Of a stretch of 64,000 nucleotides of DNA, positions 10,738 through 19,546 are shown piece by piece; position 1 is the first letter of the stretch; each line of letters starts with the position of its first letter. This DNA is from Nocardioides dongkuii (GTDB lineage: Bacteria; Actinomycetota; Actinomycetes; Propionibacteriales; Nocardioidaceae): positions 2,728,001 through 2,792,000 of the forward strand of contig NZ_CP059903.1 of the NCBI RefSeq assembly GCF_014127485.1, in the 5' to 3' direction. The translations under genes and the position numbers were made by a program. Under the pieces are notes generated by a model. That model had not been told where the DNA came from. It made no database searches and saw only the letters and a program-made list of their open reading frames with translations.

Positions 10738-13700
10738 GTGCCGCAGTCCCCAGGCAACCAGTCTCCTCAGCAGTCCCCCCACTCGGGTCCCCCGTCCGAC
10801 GAGTTCGGTGCGAACGAGTGGCTGGTCGAGGAGATGTACGACCAGTACCAGGCCGACCCGGGGAGCGTCGATCCCACGTGGGCCGCGTTCTTCAAGTCCG
10901 GGAACGGCACCGGTGGCGCGAACGGCGCCGGCGCGTCCGCTCCCGCGAAGGCGCCGCAGGCCGCCCCGGCGGCGGAGAAGGCTCCGGAGAAGGCCGCCGA
11001 GAAGCCGGCTGCCAAGCCCGCGGCGGAGAAGAGGGCCGCGGAGCCCCCCAAGCAGGCCGCGAAGCCGGCCGCGAAGCCGGCCGCGAAGGCCGCGGAGCCC
11101 GCCGCCAAGGCCACCGCCAAGGCCACCGCCAAGGACTCCGCGAAGGACGCCGGGCCGACCGACGCCGAGCCCGCGAAGAGCGAGCCGACCTACACCGTCC
11201 TGCGCGGCGCCCCGGCGCGCACCGCCCAGAACATGGACGCCTCCCTCGAGGTGCCCACGGCGACGTCGGTGCGCTCGGTGCCCGTGAAGCTGCTCTGGGA
11301 CAACCGCACCGTCATCAACAACCACCTCGCCCGCGCGCGCGGCGGCAAGGTCTCCTTCACCCACCTGATCGGCTACGCGCTGGTCAAGGCCGTGAAGTCG
11401 ATGCCGGAGATGAACAACGGCTTCGAGGTCCGCGACGGCAAGCCGAACCTGGTCACCCCCGCGCACATCAACCTCGGCCTGGCGATCGACGTCCCCAAGC
11501 CCGACGGCAGCCGCCAGCTGCTCGTGCCGAGCATCAAGGGCGCCGAGGTCATGGACTTCGCGGGCTTCTGGACCGCCTACGAGGACATCGTCCGCAAGGC
11601 CCGCGACGGCAAGCTCGGTGTCACCGACTTCCAGGGCACCTCGATCTCGCTGACCAACCCCGGCGGCATCGGCACCAGCCACTCGGTCCCCCGCCTGATG
11701 AAGGGCCAGGGCGCGATCATCGGCGTCGGCGCGATGGAGTACCCGCCGGAGTGGCAGGGCGCCTCCGAGGACGCGATCGCCCGCAACGCGATCTCCAAGG
11801 TCATGACGCTGACCTCGACGTACGACCACCGGGTCATCCAGGGCGCCCAGTCGGGTGAGTTCCTCAAGCGCGTGCACCAGCTGCTGCTGGGCCAGGACGA
11901 CTTCTACGACGAGATCTTCCGGTCGCTGCGGATCCCCTACGAGCCGATCCGCTGGTCCAACGACATCACCGCGTCCCACGACGACGAGATCAGCAAGCAG
12001 GCACGGATCCTCGAGCTGATCCACGCCTACCGGGTGCGCGGCCACATGATGGCCGACACCGACCCGCTGGAGTACCGCCAGCGCAGCCACCCCGACCTCG
12101 AGATCGAGTCGCACGGCCTCACGCTGTGGGACCTCGACCGTGAGTTCGCCACCGGCTCGTTCGGCGGCGAGGGCCGGCGGTTCATGAAGCTGCGCCAGAT
12201 CCTCGGGATCCTGCGCGACTCCTACTGCCGCACCACCGGCATCGAGTACATGCACATCATGGACCCCGAGCAGCGCCAGTGGGTCCAGGAGCGGGTCGAG
12301 CAGCCGCACTCCAAGCCGCCCCGCGAGGAGCAGCTCCGGATCCTGCTGAAGCTCAACCAGGCCGAGGCCTTCGAGACCTTCCTGCAGACCAAGTTCGTCG
12401 GCCAGAAGCGCTTCAGCCTCGAGGGCGGCGAGACCACGGTCCCGGTGCTCGACGAGATCTGCGAGGCCGCCGCCGAGTCGGGCCTCGACGAGGTCTGCAT
12501 CGGCATGGCCCACCGTGGCCGGCTCAACGTGCTCGCCAACATCGTCGGTAAGAAGTACTCGCAGATCTTCCGCGAGTTCGAGGGCAACATCGACCCGCGC
12601 ACCGTGCAGGGCTCGGGCGACGTGAAGTACCACCTCGGCGCCGAGGGCGAGTTCGTCTCCGGGTCGGGTGAGACCGTCAAGGTCTCCGTGGCCGCCAACC
12701 CCTCGCACCTCGAGGCGGTCGACCCGGTCCTGGAGGGCATCGCGCGCGCCAAGCAGGACGTGCTCGACCGTGGCGCCGACTACCCGGTGCTGCCGCTGCT
12801 CGTCCACGGCGACGCGGCGTTCGCCGGCCAGGGCGTGGTCGCCGAGACGCTCAACCTCAGCCAGCTGCGCGGCTACCGCACCGGCGGCACCATCCACGTG
12901 GTCGTCAACAACCAGGTCGGCTTCACCACCTCGCCGGGGTCCTCGCGCTCCTCGCTGTACGCCACCGACGTCGCGCGGATGGTCCAGGCGCCGATCTTCC
13001 ACGTGAACGGCGACGACCCCGAGGCCTGCATCCGGGTGGCACGGCTCGCGTTCGAGTACCGCCAGACGTTCAACAAGGACGTCGTCATCGACCTGGTCTG
13101 CTACCGCCGGCGCGGTCACAACGAGGGCGACGACCCGTCGTACACGCAGCCGCTGATGTACGACCTCATCGAGCAGAAGCGCTCGGTCCGCAAGCTCTAC
13201 ACCGAGTCCCTGATCGGCCGCGGCGACATCACCGTCGAGGAGGCCGAGCAGGTCCTGCGCGACTACCAGCAGCAGCTCGAGCGGGTCTTCACCGAGGTGC
13301 GCGAGGCCAGCACCCAGCCCTCGGAGTGGACCACGGTCCCCGACTACCCGGACAAGCCGGCGGGCGACGCGCAGACCGCCGTCCCGGTCGACTACCTCAA
13401 GCGGATGGCGGACGCCTACGTCACCCCGCCGCCGGGCTTCACCGTGCACCCCAAGGTGATGCCGCAGCTGCAGCGGCGCGCGCAGGCGATCACTGCCGGC
13501 CCGATCGACTGGGGCACCGGCGAGATCCTCGCGCTCGGCTCGCTGCTGATGGAGGGCCGGCCGGTCCGCCTGGCCGGCCAGGACTCCCGGCGCGGGACGT
13601 TCGTGTCCCGGTTCGGCACCATCATCGACCGGCTCAACGCCGACGAGTGGACGCCGCTGTCCTCGCTCACCGAGGACCAGGCCCGGTTCTACATCTACGA

Positions 13701-14523
13701 CTCGCTGCTCTCGGAGTACGCCGCGCTCGGGTTCGAGTACGGCTACTCCGTCGCCCGCCCCGAGGCGCTGGTGCTGTGGGAGGCGCAGTTCGGCGACTTC
13801 GTCAACGGCGCGCAGACGGTGATCGACGAGTTCATCACCGCCGGCGAGAGCAAGTGGAGCCAGCAGTCGGGTGTCGTGCTGCTGCTGCCGCACGGCTACG
13901 AGGGCCAGGGCGCCGACCACTCCTCGGCACGCATCGAGCGCTTCCTCACCATGGCGGCCGACGAGGCGTTCGTGGTCGCCCAGCCCAGCACGCCGGCGTC
14001 GTACTTCCACCTGCTGCGCCAGCACTCGCTCGGGGAGAAGCACCGGCCGCTGATCGTCTTCACGCCGAAGTCGATGCTCAAGCGCAAGGAGGCCGCCTCG
14101 CAGCCCGAGGACTTCACCTCCGGGTCCTTCCGCCCGTTCATCACCGACGCGCAGGCGGACCCGGACAAGGTCGAGGTCCTGCTGCTGTGCTCGGGGCGCG
14201 TCACCTGGGACCTGATGGTGGATCGCGCCAAGCGGGAGAACGGCGAGCGGTTCGCGATCGGGCGGATCGAGCAGCTCTACCCGCGTCCGCTCGACGACAT
14301 CCAGGCCGAGATCGCGCGCTACCCGCACCTCAAGGAGGTGCGCTGGGTGCAGGACGAGCCCCGCAACATGGGCCCGTGGCCGCACTACGCGCTCAACGCC
14401 TGGCCCGAGGTCGACGCCAAGGTCGTGCCGGTCACCCGGCCCGAGTCGTCGTCGCCCGCGGTCGGCACGGTCAAGCGGCACCAGGCCGAGCAGAAGGAGC
14501 TCCTCGAGCAGGCCTTCGCCTGA
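10738..14523 (+). CDS. kgd: Multifunctional 2-oxoglutarate metabolism enzyme (E1-E2 fusion)
   Basis: Actinobacterial Kgd/OdhA protein that carries thiamine-dependent 2-oxoglutarate decarboxylase/dehydrogenase (E1o) and succinyltransferase (E2o) activities in one chain and works in the TCA cycle. The 1261-residue product has the N-terminal [16 protein letters not shown] element, an Ala/Lys/Pro-rich flexible linker (about 60-150), an acyltransferase domain with catalytic-type HRVIQGAQ (His near 363), and the E1 part with [12 protein letters not shown] (near 590), GDAAFAGQG (near 691) and [10 protein letters not shown] (near 794). The GTG at 10738 is preferred because the frame before it does not resemble the family. 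A -10-like TAGCCT lies about 60 bp upstream. A long antisense open frame here is an artefact of base composition. Confidence 0.96.
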   Translation: MPQSPGNQSPQQSPHSGPPSDEFGANEWLVEEMYDQYQADPGSVDPTWAAFFKSGNGTGGANGAGASAPAKAPQAAPAAEKAPEKAAEKPAAKPAAEKRAAEPPKQAAKPAAKPAAKAAEPAAKATAKATAKDSAKDAGPTDAEPAKSEPTYTVLRGAPARTAQNMDASLEVPTATSVRSVPVKLLWDNRTVINNHLARARGGKVSFTHLIGYALVKAVKSMPEMNNGFEVRDGKPNLVTPAHINLGLAIDVPKPDGSRQLLVPSIKGAEVMDFAGFWTAYEDIVRKARDGKLGVTDFQGTSISLTNPGGIGTSHSVPRLMKGQGAIIGVGAMEYPPEWQGASEDAIARNAISKVMTLTSTYDHRVIQGAQSGEFLKRVHQLLLGQDDFYDEIFRSLRIPYEPIRWSNDITASHDDEISKQARILELIHAYRVRGHMMADTDPLEYRQRSHPDLEIESHGLTLWDLDREFATGSFGGEGRRFMKLRQILGILRDSYCRTTGIEYMHIMDPEQRQWVQERVEQPHSKPPREEQLRILLKLNQAEAFETFLQTKFVGQKRFSLEGGETTVPVLDEICEAAAESGLDEVCIGMAHRGRLNVLANIVGKKYSQIFREFEGNIDPRTVQGSGDVKYHLGAEGEFVSGSGETVKVSVAANPSHLEAVDPVLEGIARAKQDVLDRGADYPVLPLLVHGDAAFAGQGVVAETLNLSQLRGYRTGGTIHVVVNNQVGFTTSPGSSRSSLYATDVARMVQAPIFHVNGDDPEACIRVARLAFEYRQTFNKDVVIDLVCYRRRGHNEGDDPSYTQPLMYDLIEQKRSVRKLYTESLIGRGDITVEEAEQVLRDYQQQLERVFTEVREASTQPSEWTTVPDYPDKPAGDAQTAVPVDYLKRMADAYVTPPPGFTVHPKVMPQLQRRAQAITAGPIDWGTGEILALGSLLMEGRPVRLAGQDSRRGTFVSRFGTIIDRLNADEWTPLSSLTEDQARFYIYDSLLSEYAALGFEYGYSVARPEALVLWEAQFGDFVNGAQTVIDEFITAGESKWSQQSGVVLLLPHGYEGQGADHSSARIERFLTMAADEAFVVAQPSTPASYFHLLRQHSLGEKHRPLIVFTPKSMLKRKEAASQPEDFTSGSFRPFITDAQADPDKVEVLLLCSGRVTWDLMVDRAKRENGERFAIGRIEQLYPRPLDDIQAEIARYPHLKEVRWVQDEPRNMGPWPHYALNAWPEVDAKVVPVTRPESSSPAVGTVKRHQAEQKELLEQAFA

Positions 14524-14550
14524 CGGGGACGCGACAGCGGACCCGTCGGT

Positions 14551-14618
14551 GGTGGTCGAGCGAGCGGCACGGCCGAGCCTGCGAGGCCGTGACCCGCGTG
14601 TCGAGACCCGGTGAGCCG
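14551..14618 (+). repeat. Dispersed intergenic repeat, copy A
   Basis: The element starts GGTGGTCGAGC, has a G/C-rich inverted-repeat centre (GGCACGGCC / GGCCGTG) and ends TGTCGAGACCCGGTGAGCCG. The same two ends occur in copies at 40761-40850 and, inverted, at 41008-41063. The centres differ while the ends are kept, as in REP-like families. It lies in the gap after kgd. Confidence 0.75.
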
Positions 14619-14652
14619 GGAAGCAGCGCCGGGGACGTAGACAGGAGGGCAG

Positions 14653-14829
14653 ATGTACTTCACCGACCGCGGCATCGAGGAGCTGCAGCGACGTCGGGGC
14701 GACGAGGAGGTCACCCTGGCGTGGCTCGCCGAGCAGCTCCAGGCGTTCACCGACGCCTACCCGGAGCACGAGTCGGCCGTCGAGCGGCTGGCCACCTGGC
14801 TGGCCCGGCTCGACGATCCCGAGGACTGA
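14653..14829 (+). CDS. Small conserved protein, DUF6104 type
   Basis: A 58-residue protein starting MYFTDRGIEELQ and ending in a conserved ATWLARLDDPED tail, preceded by a GGAGGG ribosome site. It matches my memory of the DUF6104 family found near kgd in actinobacteria; no function is known. It is acidic and predicted helical, with no membrane segment. It follows kgd on the same strand after the repeat element and may be transcribed with it. Confidence 0.82.
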   Translation: MYFTDRGIEELQRRRGDEEVTLAWLAEQLQAFTDAYPEHESAVERLATWLARLDDPED

Positions 14830-14874
14830 GCCGGACCGGCCCCGCAGCCCGTCCGACCCGCCTAGGGTGAGCAC

Positions 14875-15507
14875 ATGACGAGCCCCGCAGACCCGGCGTA
14901 CGACGTGGAGTACCCGCCGGCCCCGTGGAACATGGTGGGCCAGCTCTGGCTCTCACTGTTCCGGTTGCGGGAGCCGGTCGACGAGCTCCGGCCCGCCGGG
15001 CTCTACGGCGCCGCGTTCGTCTCCTACGAGGCGGGCAGTCCGCTGACCTACTCCGAGCTGCTCGTCGCCCGTCCGGTCCGCCCCGAGGGCGGGTCCCGGG
15101 CGGTCAGCATCACCGACATCTGGGTCGACTCCCCCGCCTCGGTGGCCGGCGGCCGTGGGCTCTGGGCGATCCCGAAGGGGCTGTGCGACTTCGCCCTGGA
15201 GTCCAGCTACCGCGGGCCGGTGACCCGCACGGAGTGGTCGACCTCGATCGAGCGGCAGCCGGTTGCGCACGCCCGCTTCACCGACGTCTCCCGCGCCACG
15301 CTGCGTACGCCGTTCCGCGGCAGCACCTGGCAGCCGCCGATCGACGACCACACCGAGCCCGCCACCGCCCAGCTGCGCGGCTCCGGCAAGGCGCTGCCGT
15401 GCCGCGGCACCTGGGAGTTCGCCCCGGACGGACCGCTCGGCTGGCTCGCCGGCCACCGGCCGCTGGCGTCGTTCCGGATGGCCGGGTTCCGGATGTCCTT
15501 CGCCTGA
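14875..15507 (+). CDS. Acetoacetate decarboxylase-family protein
   Basis: A 210-residue protein with the general layout of the acetoacetate decarboxylase-like fold: an N-terminal PPAPWNMVGQLWLSLF stretch, a central segment IWVDSPASVAGGRGLWAIPKGLCDF and a Phe/Arg-rich end. Proteins of this group in actinobacteria are often not true decarboxylases. In true enzymes a Schiff-base lysine is required; here Lys in IPKGLCDF is the obvious candidate, but the assignment is inference. It stands alone on the plus strand, 45 bp after the DUF6104 gene. Confidence 0.7.
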   Translation: MTSPADPAYDVEYPPAPWNMVGQLWLSLFRLREPVDELRPAGLYGAAFVSYEAGSPLTYSELLVARPVRPEGGSRAVSITDIWVDSPASVAGGRGLWAIPKGLCDFALESSYRGPVTRTEWSTSIERQPVAHARFTDVSRATLRTPFRGSTWQPPIDDHTEPATAQLRGSGKALPCRGTWEFAPDGPLGWLAGHRPLASFRMAGFRMSFA

Positions 15508-15534
15508 CCGGTCGCCGGCCCGCGGTCGCGCTGG

Positions 15535-15625
15535 GGGGAAGATTCACCGGTCGACCGGAGGAACGGGCGCTTGACCGACGGAGTTTCATCGGTCAAGGGG
15601 AAGATTCACCGGTCGACCGGTGAAT
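15535..15625. repeat. Direct and inverted repeats between convergent genes
   Basis: A 24-bp direct repeat (15535-15558 and 15597-15620) with core GATTCACCGGTCGACCGG. The second copy extends into a 22-bp perfect palindrome (15604-15625). Between the copies are 9-bp inverted arms CTTGACCGA (15570-15578) and TCGGTCAAG (15589-15597). The site lies between two genes that point at each other, so it may end transcription from both sides, but the direct repeat suggests a mobile or dispersed unit. Confidence 0.75.
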
Positions 15626-15646
15626 TGTCCCCACCCAGGACTCGCC

Positions 15647-15859
15647 TCAGTCCTCCGGGTGACCCTGCTCCAGCGACGCCCGGCGGGCGGAGTCGCGGAT
15701 CTCGAAGACCTCGGTGGCGAACCCGCCCACCGCGACCGCGACGTCCCGGACGGCGGTGGTCACGATGGTGGCCACCTGTCCGGCCGCGGCGGCGGCCGCC
15801 TCCACGGTCCCCTGGACGGCGTCCTTGCGGATCTCGGCCTTGCTCAGCTGGTCCTTCAT
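15647..15859 (-). CDS. Small conserved protein with alanine-rich helix
   Basis: A 70-residue protein from ATG 15859: a charged start (MKDQLSKAEIRKD), an Ala/Val-rich central helix long enough to touch a membrane (about 15-45), and a charged end. I do not recognise a named family. It starts 10 bp after the desaturase stop on the same strand, so it is likely the third gene of that operon. An association with the membrane-bound desaturase is an inference from position only. Confidence 0.6.
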   Translation of the reverse strand: MKDQLSKAEIRKDAVQGTVEAAAAAAGQVATIVTTAVRDVAVAVGGFATEVFEIRDSARRASLEQGHPED

Positions 15860-15869
15860 GCGTCCAGTG

Positions 15870-16985
15870 TCATGCGGCGGCGGGCTCCGCCACAACGGGG
15901 CCGGGCGTGCGGGTCTCCTCGGGGCGGTCGGGCAGCGCCATCCGGCAGATCTTGCGGGCCACGCTGCCGAGCTGCCTGCCGAGCGATCCGGTGTTGTACG
16001 GCAGTCCGTAGCGCTCGCAGACCTCGCGGACCTCGCCGGCGATCTGCGGGTAGCGGCGCGCCGGCAGGTCGGGGAAGAGGTGGTGCTCGATCTGGTGGGA
16101 CAGGTTGCCGGTGAGGATGTGGAAGAGCTTGCCGCCGGTGATGTTGGCCGAGCCGAGCAGCTGGCGGTAGTACCAGTGGCCGCGGGTCTCGTCCTCGCAC
16201 TCCTCCTGCGAGAACGTCGCCACGCCCGCGGGGAAGTGCCCGCAGAAGATGATGTTGAACGCCCAGACATTGCGGACCAGGTTGGCGGTCGCGTTGCCGG
16301 CGAAGGTCAGCGGGAACAGCGGCCCGGTCAGCGCGGGGAACAGCACGTAGTCCTTGAGCGCCTGGTGCTTGACCTTGCGCATGATGCCGGCGTGCAGCGC
16401 GGCGTTCTCGGAGACCTTGCGCTTGCCGGCGACGAGGTTCTCGACCTCGAGGTCGTGCATCGCCACGCCCCACTCGAAGAACAGCATCAGCAGCAGGGCG
16501 TAGACCGGGTTGCCGAGGTAGTAGGGGTGCCAGGGCTGGTCCTCGTCCATGCGCAGGACGCCGTACCCGATGTCGCGGTCCTTGCCGAGGATGTTGGTGT
16601 AGGTGTGGTGGATGTAGTTGTGGCTGTTCTTCCACTGCTCGCTGGGGCAGACGTTGTCCCACTCGTACATCCGGGAGTTCAGGCCCGGGTCGCCCATCCA
16701 GTCGTACTGGCCGTGCATGACGTTGTGGCCGATCTCCATGTTGTCGAGGATCTTGGAGATGCTCAGCGAGGCCACGGCCAGCGGCCAGGCCGGCGGCAGG
16801 TAGAACAGCGCGCGGCCGGCGACCTCGAAGGCGCGCTGCGCCTTGACGATGTCGCGGATGTACGTCGCGTCGGCCTCGCCGAGGTCGGCGATGATCCGCT
16901 GGCGCAGGGCGTCGAGCTCCTCGCCGAGCTGGTCGAGCTGCTCGGCGGTGAGCCGGACGGTCGGGGTGGTGTCGGTGGTGCTCAT
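15870..16985 (-). CDS. Membrane fatty-acid/acyl-CoA desaturase (DesA3-like)
   Basis: Di-iron membrane desaturase that places a double bond in acyl chains and so tunes membrane fluidity. The 371-residue protein has all three histidine boxes: HNVMH, HNYIHH and HQIEHH. Hydrophobic segments flank the boxes, and the start at 16985 has an AGGAGG site. It is preceded in the operon by a ferredoxin-reductase gene with its own iron-sulfur domain, the same pairing as M. tuberculosis desA3 and Rv3230c, so electrons probably come from that neighbour. Expression is likely controlled by the divergent TetR regulator. Confidence 0.92.
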   Translation of the reverse strand: MSTTDTTPTVRLTAEQLDQLGEELDALRQRIIADLGEADATYIRDIVKAQRAFEVAGRALFYLPPAWPLAVASLSISKILDNMEIGHNVMHGQYDWMGDPGLNSRMYEWDNVCPSEQWKNSHNYIHHTYTNILGKDRDIGYGVLRMDEDQPWHPYYLGNPVYALLLMLFFEWGVAMHDLEVENLVAGKRKVSENAALHAGIMRKVKHQALKDYVLFPALTGPLFPLTFAGNATANLVRNVWAFNIIFCGHFPAGVATFSQEECEDETRGHWYYRQLLGSANITGGKLFHILTGNLSHQIEHHLFPDLPARRYPQIAGEVREVCERYGLPYNTGSLGRQLGSVARKICRMALPDRPEETRTPGPVVAEPAAA

Positions 16986-17002
16986 GGTTCCTCCTGGGAG
17001 TG

Positions 17003-18079
17003 TCAGAGGTCGACGGAGCAGTCGCCCACGGGGGCGGAGACGCAGATGCGGATGTCCTCGTCGGGCAGCGAGGACTCCTCGCCGGTCAGGACGTTGCGGA
17101 CGGTGCCCTCGGTCTTGCGCGAGACGCAGGAGAAGCAGATGCCCATCCGGCAGCCCGACTCTGGCGTGAGGCCGAGGGCCTCGGCCTGGTCGAGGATCGG
17201 CGTGCCGGCGTTCGGCGCCGCCTTCCCGGACCGCTCGAAGACGACCTCGCCGCCGGCGTCGCCGGACGAGGCCCGGGGCGGGCGGAAGTACTCGGTGCGC
17301 AGCGCGTCGGACCCGTCGTACGCCGCCTGCACGGCCTTCATCAGCGGCTCGGGGCCGCACGCCCAGGTGGGGACGTCCTGGTAGCCCGGCAGCAGCCGGT
17401 GCAGGTACGCCGGGGAGAGGGCCGGGTCGCCGAGCTCGGGATGCAGCAGGTGCACGTCGATCCCGTCGCCGGAGCGGCGGATCTCGTCGAGCTCCGCGGC
17501 GTAGATCTGGTGCTCGGGGCTCTGGGCGTAGTGCAGGAAGGTGATCCGGCCGCGGTGGGTGCGGCGCTGCAGCGAGCGCAGCATCGACATCACCGGGGTG
17601 ATGCCGGACCCGCCGGAGACCAGCAGGATCTGCTCGGGGACGTGGTCGGGCAGCACGAACTCCCCCTGCGCCTGCGAGAGGTGCAGGACCGTGCCGGGCT
17701 GCGCGCGCTCCGCGAGGAAGCGGGACACGACTCCCCCGGGGTTGGCCCGCAGCGTGATCGTGAACCGGTCGCCCGGGCGGGAGTCGGGGCTGGAGATCGT
17801 GAAGACCCGCGTCGTGCGCCGGGCGCCGTCGACCTCCACGCCGACCTGCACGTGCTGGCCGGCGCGGTGGCCGCGCCAGGTGGCGGTGGGCTGGAGGGTC
17901 AGCGTGGCCACGGGCGGGTGGCCCGGGACGTCGACCTCGCGGTGCACGCCGACGATGCGCGCGCGCACCTCGTGGGCGGCCCACATCGGGTTCACGAGCT
18001 CGAGGTAGCGGTCCACGCCGTGCGGGGAGGTCAGCGCGGCAAGGGCCCGCGAGCGGAGGAGGGTGCCGGCGACGCTCAT
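17003..18079 (-). CDS. Ferredoxin reductase partner of the desaturase
   Basis: A 358-residue flavin reductase: an FAD-binding beta-barrel (RVFTISSP), an NAD(P)-binding domain (LLVSGGSGITPVMSML) and a C-terminal plant-type 2Fe-2S ferredoxin domain with the cysteines in GCRMGICFSC and a later cysteine (RICVSAP). It would pass electrons from NAD(P)H to the di-iron desaturase 17 bp downstream. The overall match is to Rv3230c of M. tuberculosis. The start at 18079 has a GGAAGGAG site. The promoter overlaps a TetR-type operator. Confidence 0.92.
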   Translation of the reverse strand: MSVAGTLLRSRALAALTSPHGVDRYLELVNPMWAAHEVRARIVGVHREVDVPGHPPVATLTLQPTATWRGHRAGQHVQVGVEVDGARRTTRVFTISSPDSRPGDRFTITLRANPGGVVSRFLAERAQPGTVLHLSQAQGEFVLPDHVPEQILLVSGGSGITPVMSMLRSLQRRTHRGRITFLHYAQSPEHQIYAAELDEIRRSGDGIDVHLLHPELGDPALSPAYLHRLLPGYQDVPTWACGPEPLMKAVQAAYDGSDALRTEYFRPPRASSGDAGGEVVFERSGKAAPNAGTPILDQAEALGLTPESGCRMGICFSCVSRKTEGTVRNVLTGEESSLPDEDIRICVSAPVGDCSVDL

Positions 18080-18100
18080 GGGGCTCCTTCCGGAGATTCG

Positions 18101-18116
18101 GTGCACGTTCGTACAC
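18101..18116. promoter_or_regulatory. Operator 1 for the TetR regulator
   Basis: The near-palindrome GTGCAC-N4-GTACAC lies at the expected transcription start of the reductase-desaturase operon, just downstream of a possible minus-strand promoter (TTGACC at 18148-18143, 17-bp spacer, AATGGT at 18125-18120). Binding here would block the operon. Confidence 0.7.
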
Positions 18117-18166
18117 CCAACCATTGCCCCGCCGGACGCCCCGGTCAACCGGGGCGAGCCGTGATG

Positions 18167-18182
18167 GTGCACACATGTACAC
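18167..18182. promoter_or_regulatory. Operator 2 for the TetR regulator, with its -10 box
   Basis: A second GTGCAC-N4-GTACAC, 66 bp from the first. It falls just before a -10-like TAGGAT (18186-18191), in the spacer of the tetR promoter, so the regulator probably also represses itself. Transcription would start at about 18198-18200, on or next to the GTG, which implies a leaderless mRNA. Confidence 0.7.
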
Positions 18183-18199
18183 TGATAGGATCGACCGTC

Positions 18200-18820
18200 G
18201 TGACGGAGACCCGTGGCGAGCGCAAGGAACGCACCCGGCGTGCCATCTTGGACGCCGCCCTCTCCCTGTGCGTGGACAGCAGCCTGGTGGCGCTGTCCCT
18301 GCGCCAGGTCGCCAAGGAGGTCGGCATCGTGCCGACCGCCTTCTACCGGCACTTCGAGTCGATCGAGGCGCTCGGGCTCGCCCTGGTCGACGAGTCGTTC
18401 GTGTCCCTGCGCGCGACGCTGCGCGACATCCGCCAGGGCCGCCCGTCGTACTCCGACATCGCCGACCGCTCGGTCGACATCCTCGCCTCGCACGTGCGTC
18501 AGAACCGGGCGCACTTCTCCTTCATCGCCCGCGAGCGGACCGCGGGACCGCTGTCGGTGCGCGAGGCCATCCGGCACGAGATCGAGCTGTGCGAGCGCGA
18601 GCTGGCCACGGACCTCGCCCGGCTGCCCGGCACCGAGAGCTGGTCGGCGGAGGACCTCGCGGTGCTCTCCAACCTCATCGTGACCGCGATGGTCGCGACC
18701 GCCGAGTCCCTGGTCGACGCCGCGGCGCGCCCGGACGTGGAGAAGCACGTCATCGAGGCGACCCGCACGCAGCTGCGGATGGTGCTGGTCGGGGCCAGCA
18801 ACTGGGAGTCCCGGTCCTGA
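18200..18820 (+). CDS. TetR-family regulator of the desaturase operon
   Basis: A 206-residue repressor with an N-terminal helix-turn-helix (LSLRQVAKEVGIVPTAFYRHF, about 32-52) and a helical ligand domain. It is divergent from the reductase-desaturase pair, and two identical half-site patterns lie in the shared promoter. By analogy with DesT and FabR it may sense acyl-CoA pools; that is inference. The GTG at 18200 was chosen because it fits a leaderless start after TAGGAT; an ATG at 18164 would place operator 2 inside the gene. Confidence 0.88.
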   Translation: MTETRGERKERTRRAILDAALSLCVDSSLVALSLRQVAKEVGIVPTAFYRHFESIEALGLALVDESFVSLRATLRDIRQGRPSYSDIADRSVDILASHVRQNRAHFSFIARERTAGPLSVREAIRHEIELCERELATDLARLPGTESWSAEDLAVLSNLIVTAMVATAESLVDAAARPDVEKHVIEATRTQLRMVLVGASNWESRS

Positions 18821-18838
18821 GCCCCCGCCCGGCCGGCG

Positions 18839-19546
18839 TCAGGCGCGCGGGCCCGGCTTGATGGTCAGGTCCGGCACGGTCGCGTCCGGCGCGAGGTCCA
18901 GGACGTGCACGATCGCGTCCACGACGGTCGCCGGGTCGATCCACGCGCCGGCGTCGTACTCCCGGCCCTCCTGCGCGTGCACCCGCTCCTGCATCGGGGT
19001 GGCGGTCCGGCCCGGGTAGACGCTGCTCACGCGGACGCCGTGCGGCGCCTCCTCGGCCCGCAGCGAGTCGGCCAGGGCCCGGAGCCCGTGCTTGGCGGCG
19101 GCGTACGCCGACCAGTCGGCGTGGGCGACCAGCCCGGCGCCGGAGTTGACCATCACGACCGTGCCGCGCGCGGCCCGCAGCGCCGGCAGCGCCCGGGCGG
19201 TGAGCACCGCCGGCGCGACCAGGTTGACCGCGAGCTGCTCCTGCCAGGACGCGGCGCTGAGCTCGGCGACCGGACCGAGGTCGACGACCCCGGCCGCGTG
19301 CACCACCGAGTCGAGCCGGCCGGGCAGCGCCAGCTCCTCGAGGGCGGCGGGGTCCGCGAGGTCGGCGACCAGCACCGACGCGCCCGGGTGCGCCGCACCC
19401 AGGTCAGCCGCCCGGGCCTCCGAGCGCGCCAGCAGGACGAGCTCGTCGCCGCGGGACCGGAGCCGCTCGGCCAGCAGCGCCCCGATGCCGGACCCGGCAC
19501 CGGTGACCAGGTGGCGAGCGGGGTGGCGGGCGGGGTGGCGGGCCAT
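18839..19546 (-). CDS. Short-chain dehydrogenase/reductase
   Basis: A 235-residue SDR with a TGAGSGIG cofactor motif at about 15-22 and the active-site Tyr-x-x-x-Lys as YAAAKHG. The first residues are an unusual tandem ARHPARHPARH before the Rossmann fold. This type oxidises or reduces a hydroxyl or keto group with NAD(P)H; the substrate is unknown. The gene follows the upstream medium-chain reductase with a one-base overlap of stop and start, so both should be made from one mRNA. Confidence 0.88.
   Translation of the reverse strand: MARHPARHPARHLVTGAGSGIGALLAERLRSRGDELVLLARSEARAADLGAAHPGASVLVADLADPAALEELALPGRLDSVVHAAGVVDLGPVAELSAASWQEQLAVNLVAPAVLTARALPALRAARGTVVMVNSGAGLVAHADWSAYAAAKHGLRALADSLRAEEAPHGVRVSSVYPGRTATPMQERVHAQEGREYDAGAWIDPATVVDAIVHVLDLAPDATVPDLTIKPGPRA

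Noticed and set aside
10714..14874. A 1386-codon open frame on the minus strand, antisense to kgd
   Set aside because: It mirrors the real gene; with nearly all third positions G/C, the antisense frame rarely meets stops. Its sequence is low-complexity (V/L/R/D/G) without any domain.
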